Origin: B18-G2 sp964432835
GTDB taxonomy: Archaea > Thermoplasmatota > E2 > DHVEG-1 > B18-G2
Direction: 5' to 3'
DNA: 7,051 bases
NCBI GenBank assembly: GCA_964432835.1
Contig: CAYSPA010000060.1
Location: 1 to 7,051, forward strand
The position numbers and the translations under genes are program-made. Below are positions 6,491 through 7,051 of this stretch, in pieces. The notes below the pieces were generated by a model. The model was not told the origin of the DNA and did not search any database. It worked only from the letters and a program-made list of their open reading frames with translations. Position 1 is the first letter of the stretch; each line of letters begins with the position of its first letter.

Positions 6491-6552
6491 ATCTTTCTCC
6501 AGATATTTCCAAATAATTAAAATTAAAAGGTTTATCGCGTTGTGGATTTGGA
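6491..6552 (+). promoter_or_regulatory. gap after hutH with a likely TATA element
   Basis: This 62-base gap contains a short pyrimidine-rich run (ATCTTTCTCC) after the hutH stop that could serve as a weak terminator. It also contains AATTAAAAGGTTTATCG (6521-6537), which holds two overlapping TATA-like cores. The ATTAAAA core is about 27 bases before the ATG at 6553, so the downstream gene probably has its own leaderless transcript, though read-through from hutUH is not excluded. Confidence 0.4.
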
Positions 6553-6969
6553 ATGGTAAGATTCAGATGGTTGCGGAACAGGTTGAAAGAGTTATCTCAA
6601 TCCACCTTTATAGAAAGGGTCCTGCTGGTTTTTCCCTTCTTTATCCTCGTTCTAGATCTTTACATGCTTCACCATGCTCTGAGTATCGGTGACCAGAAGA
6701 TCATCATTCCCGCCACATTGCTGTTTATCTTTTCGCTCACAGAAATTATAGTGGCCTTCGATGAGATTCATCAACACGTTATTGAGACATTGTCGGATAA
6801 GAAAATATCCAAAAAAGTGAGATCAGTAGTAAAAGGTTCCGAGCACAATATGACGGTGAAGAGAGCCATGGAACTCTCTCTGGAAAAATATCCCGAACTG
6901 AGGAAGTACAGGAGAAAACTTTATCATGTCATCTGTCAGGTGTTATCTGAGGAGATGGACGATGAATAG
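6553..6969 (+). CDS. small two-helix membrane protein of unknown function
   Basis: This 138-residue protein is not one I recognise. The first 20 residues are strongly basic (RFRWLRNRLK). Two hydrophobic helices follow, at about 22-43 (RVLLVFPFFILVLDLYML) and 50-70 (IIIPATLLFIFSLTEIIVAF), joined by a short loop. The remaining 68 residues are soluble and charged, rich in Lys, Arg and Glu, with likely amphipathic helices and a DDE terminus. By the positive-inside rule both ends face the cytoplasm and the protein is a helical hairpin with a cytoplasmic tail. There is no signal peptide cleavage site, catalytic motif or transporter signature. Codon use matches its neighbours, and a TATA element fits the ATG at 6553. 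It lies between hutH and the convergent hutI end and overlaps the latter by 34 bases. A role in histidine or urocanate use is only suggested by position. Confidence 0.8.
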   Translation: MVRFRWLRNRLKELSQSTFIERVLLVFPFFILVLDLYMLHHALSIGDQKIIIPATLLFIFSLTEIIVAFDEIHQHVIETLSDKKISKKVRSVVKGSEHNMTVKRAMELSLEKYPELRKYRRKLYHVICQVLSEEMDDE

Positions 6970-7051
6970 ACGATTCGACCATCTTTTATGGTTGTATCAA
7001 CAAGATTCACACCAAAATGATATGGAATGAATCTGTATGATGGACAGTTCA
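6936..7051 (-). CDS. hutI: C-terminal end of imidazolonepropionase, truncated by the window edge
   Basis: On the minus strand an open frame enters at the right edge and ends at a TGA (complement of 6936-6938), giving 37 complete codons. The protein contains SYRFIPYHFGVNLVDTTIKD and then GRIVYSS. This matches the pattern I know from the C-terminus of imidazolonepropionases: an aromatic-rich PNY-x(n)-PYHFG(V/I)N segment followed by a last strand of the form VIK-x-GKVV that closes the small beta domain of this amidohydrolase. The enzyme hydrolyses imidazolonepropionate to N-formimino-L-glutamate, the step after HutU, so the neighbours support the call strongly. Its 3' end overlaps the end of the plus-strand membrane-protein gene by 34 bases. 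Only the tail is visible, so the metal-binding residues cannot be checked. Confidence 0.8.
   Translation of the reverse strand, partial: NCPSYRFIPYHFGVNLVDTTIKDGRIVYSSSISSDNT

Noticed and set aside
1..7051. CRISPR array, insertion sequence, tRNA or rRNA gene
   Set aside because: No regularly spaced repeats, transposase frame, terminal inverted repeats, tRNA arms or rRNA signatures were seen on either strand.

Overview
The window is archaeal. It encodes a LonB-type Lon protease with two membrane segments inside its AAA+ domain, an archaeal-type NMN adenylyltransferase (NadM) and a 71-residue Sm-like protein. The promoters are archaeal too: several genes have an AT-rich TATA element about 25-30 bases before their start codon, which implies leaderless or nearly leaderless mRNAs. 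Arginine is mostly AGA/AGG and isoleucine often ATA. Histidine-degradation genes with this background suggest a heterotrophic, amino-acid-using euryarchaeon, possibly of the Thermoplasmata. That placement is inference; there is no rRNA here to confirm it.

Layout. Bases 1-224 hold the 3' end of an unrecognised plus-strand gene with a membrane segment near its C-terminus. After a 137-base promoter region come lonB (362-2329) and nadM (start preferred at 2335), tightly linked and probably cotranscribed. An Sm-like gene (2873-3088) follows with its own TATA element. The 238-base gap before the next gene is not empty. It holds a strong BRE/TATA promoter, a GC-rich stem-forming segment (about 3150-3220) and a U-rich tail, which together look like an independent small RNA gene. 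Downstream of it lie a 15-base palindrome and a separate TATA element for the hut operon.

Histidine catabolism fills most of the second half: hutU (urocanate hydratase, 3327-4973) and hutH (histidine ammonia-lyase, 4970-6490) overlap by four bases. A small two-helix membrane protein of unknown function (6553-6969) follows with its own likely promoter. The last 116 bases carry, on the minus strand, the C-terminal end of what I recognise as imidazolonepropionase (hutI), convergent with and overlapping the membrane-protein gene. HutH converts histidine to urocanate, HutU converts urocanate to imidazolonepropionate and HutI opens the ring to formiminoglutamate, so the locus carries the first three steps. 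The final step (formiminoglutamate to glutamate) is not in view.

The most interesting unexplained items are the candidate small RNA between the Sm-like gene and the hut operon, the palindrome before the hut promoter, and the membrane protein embedded in the hut locus.
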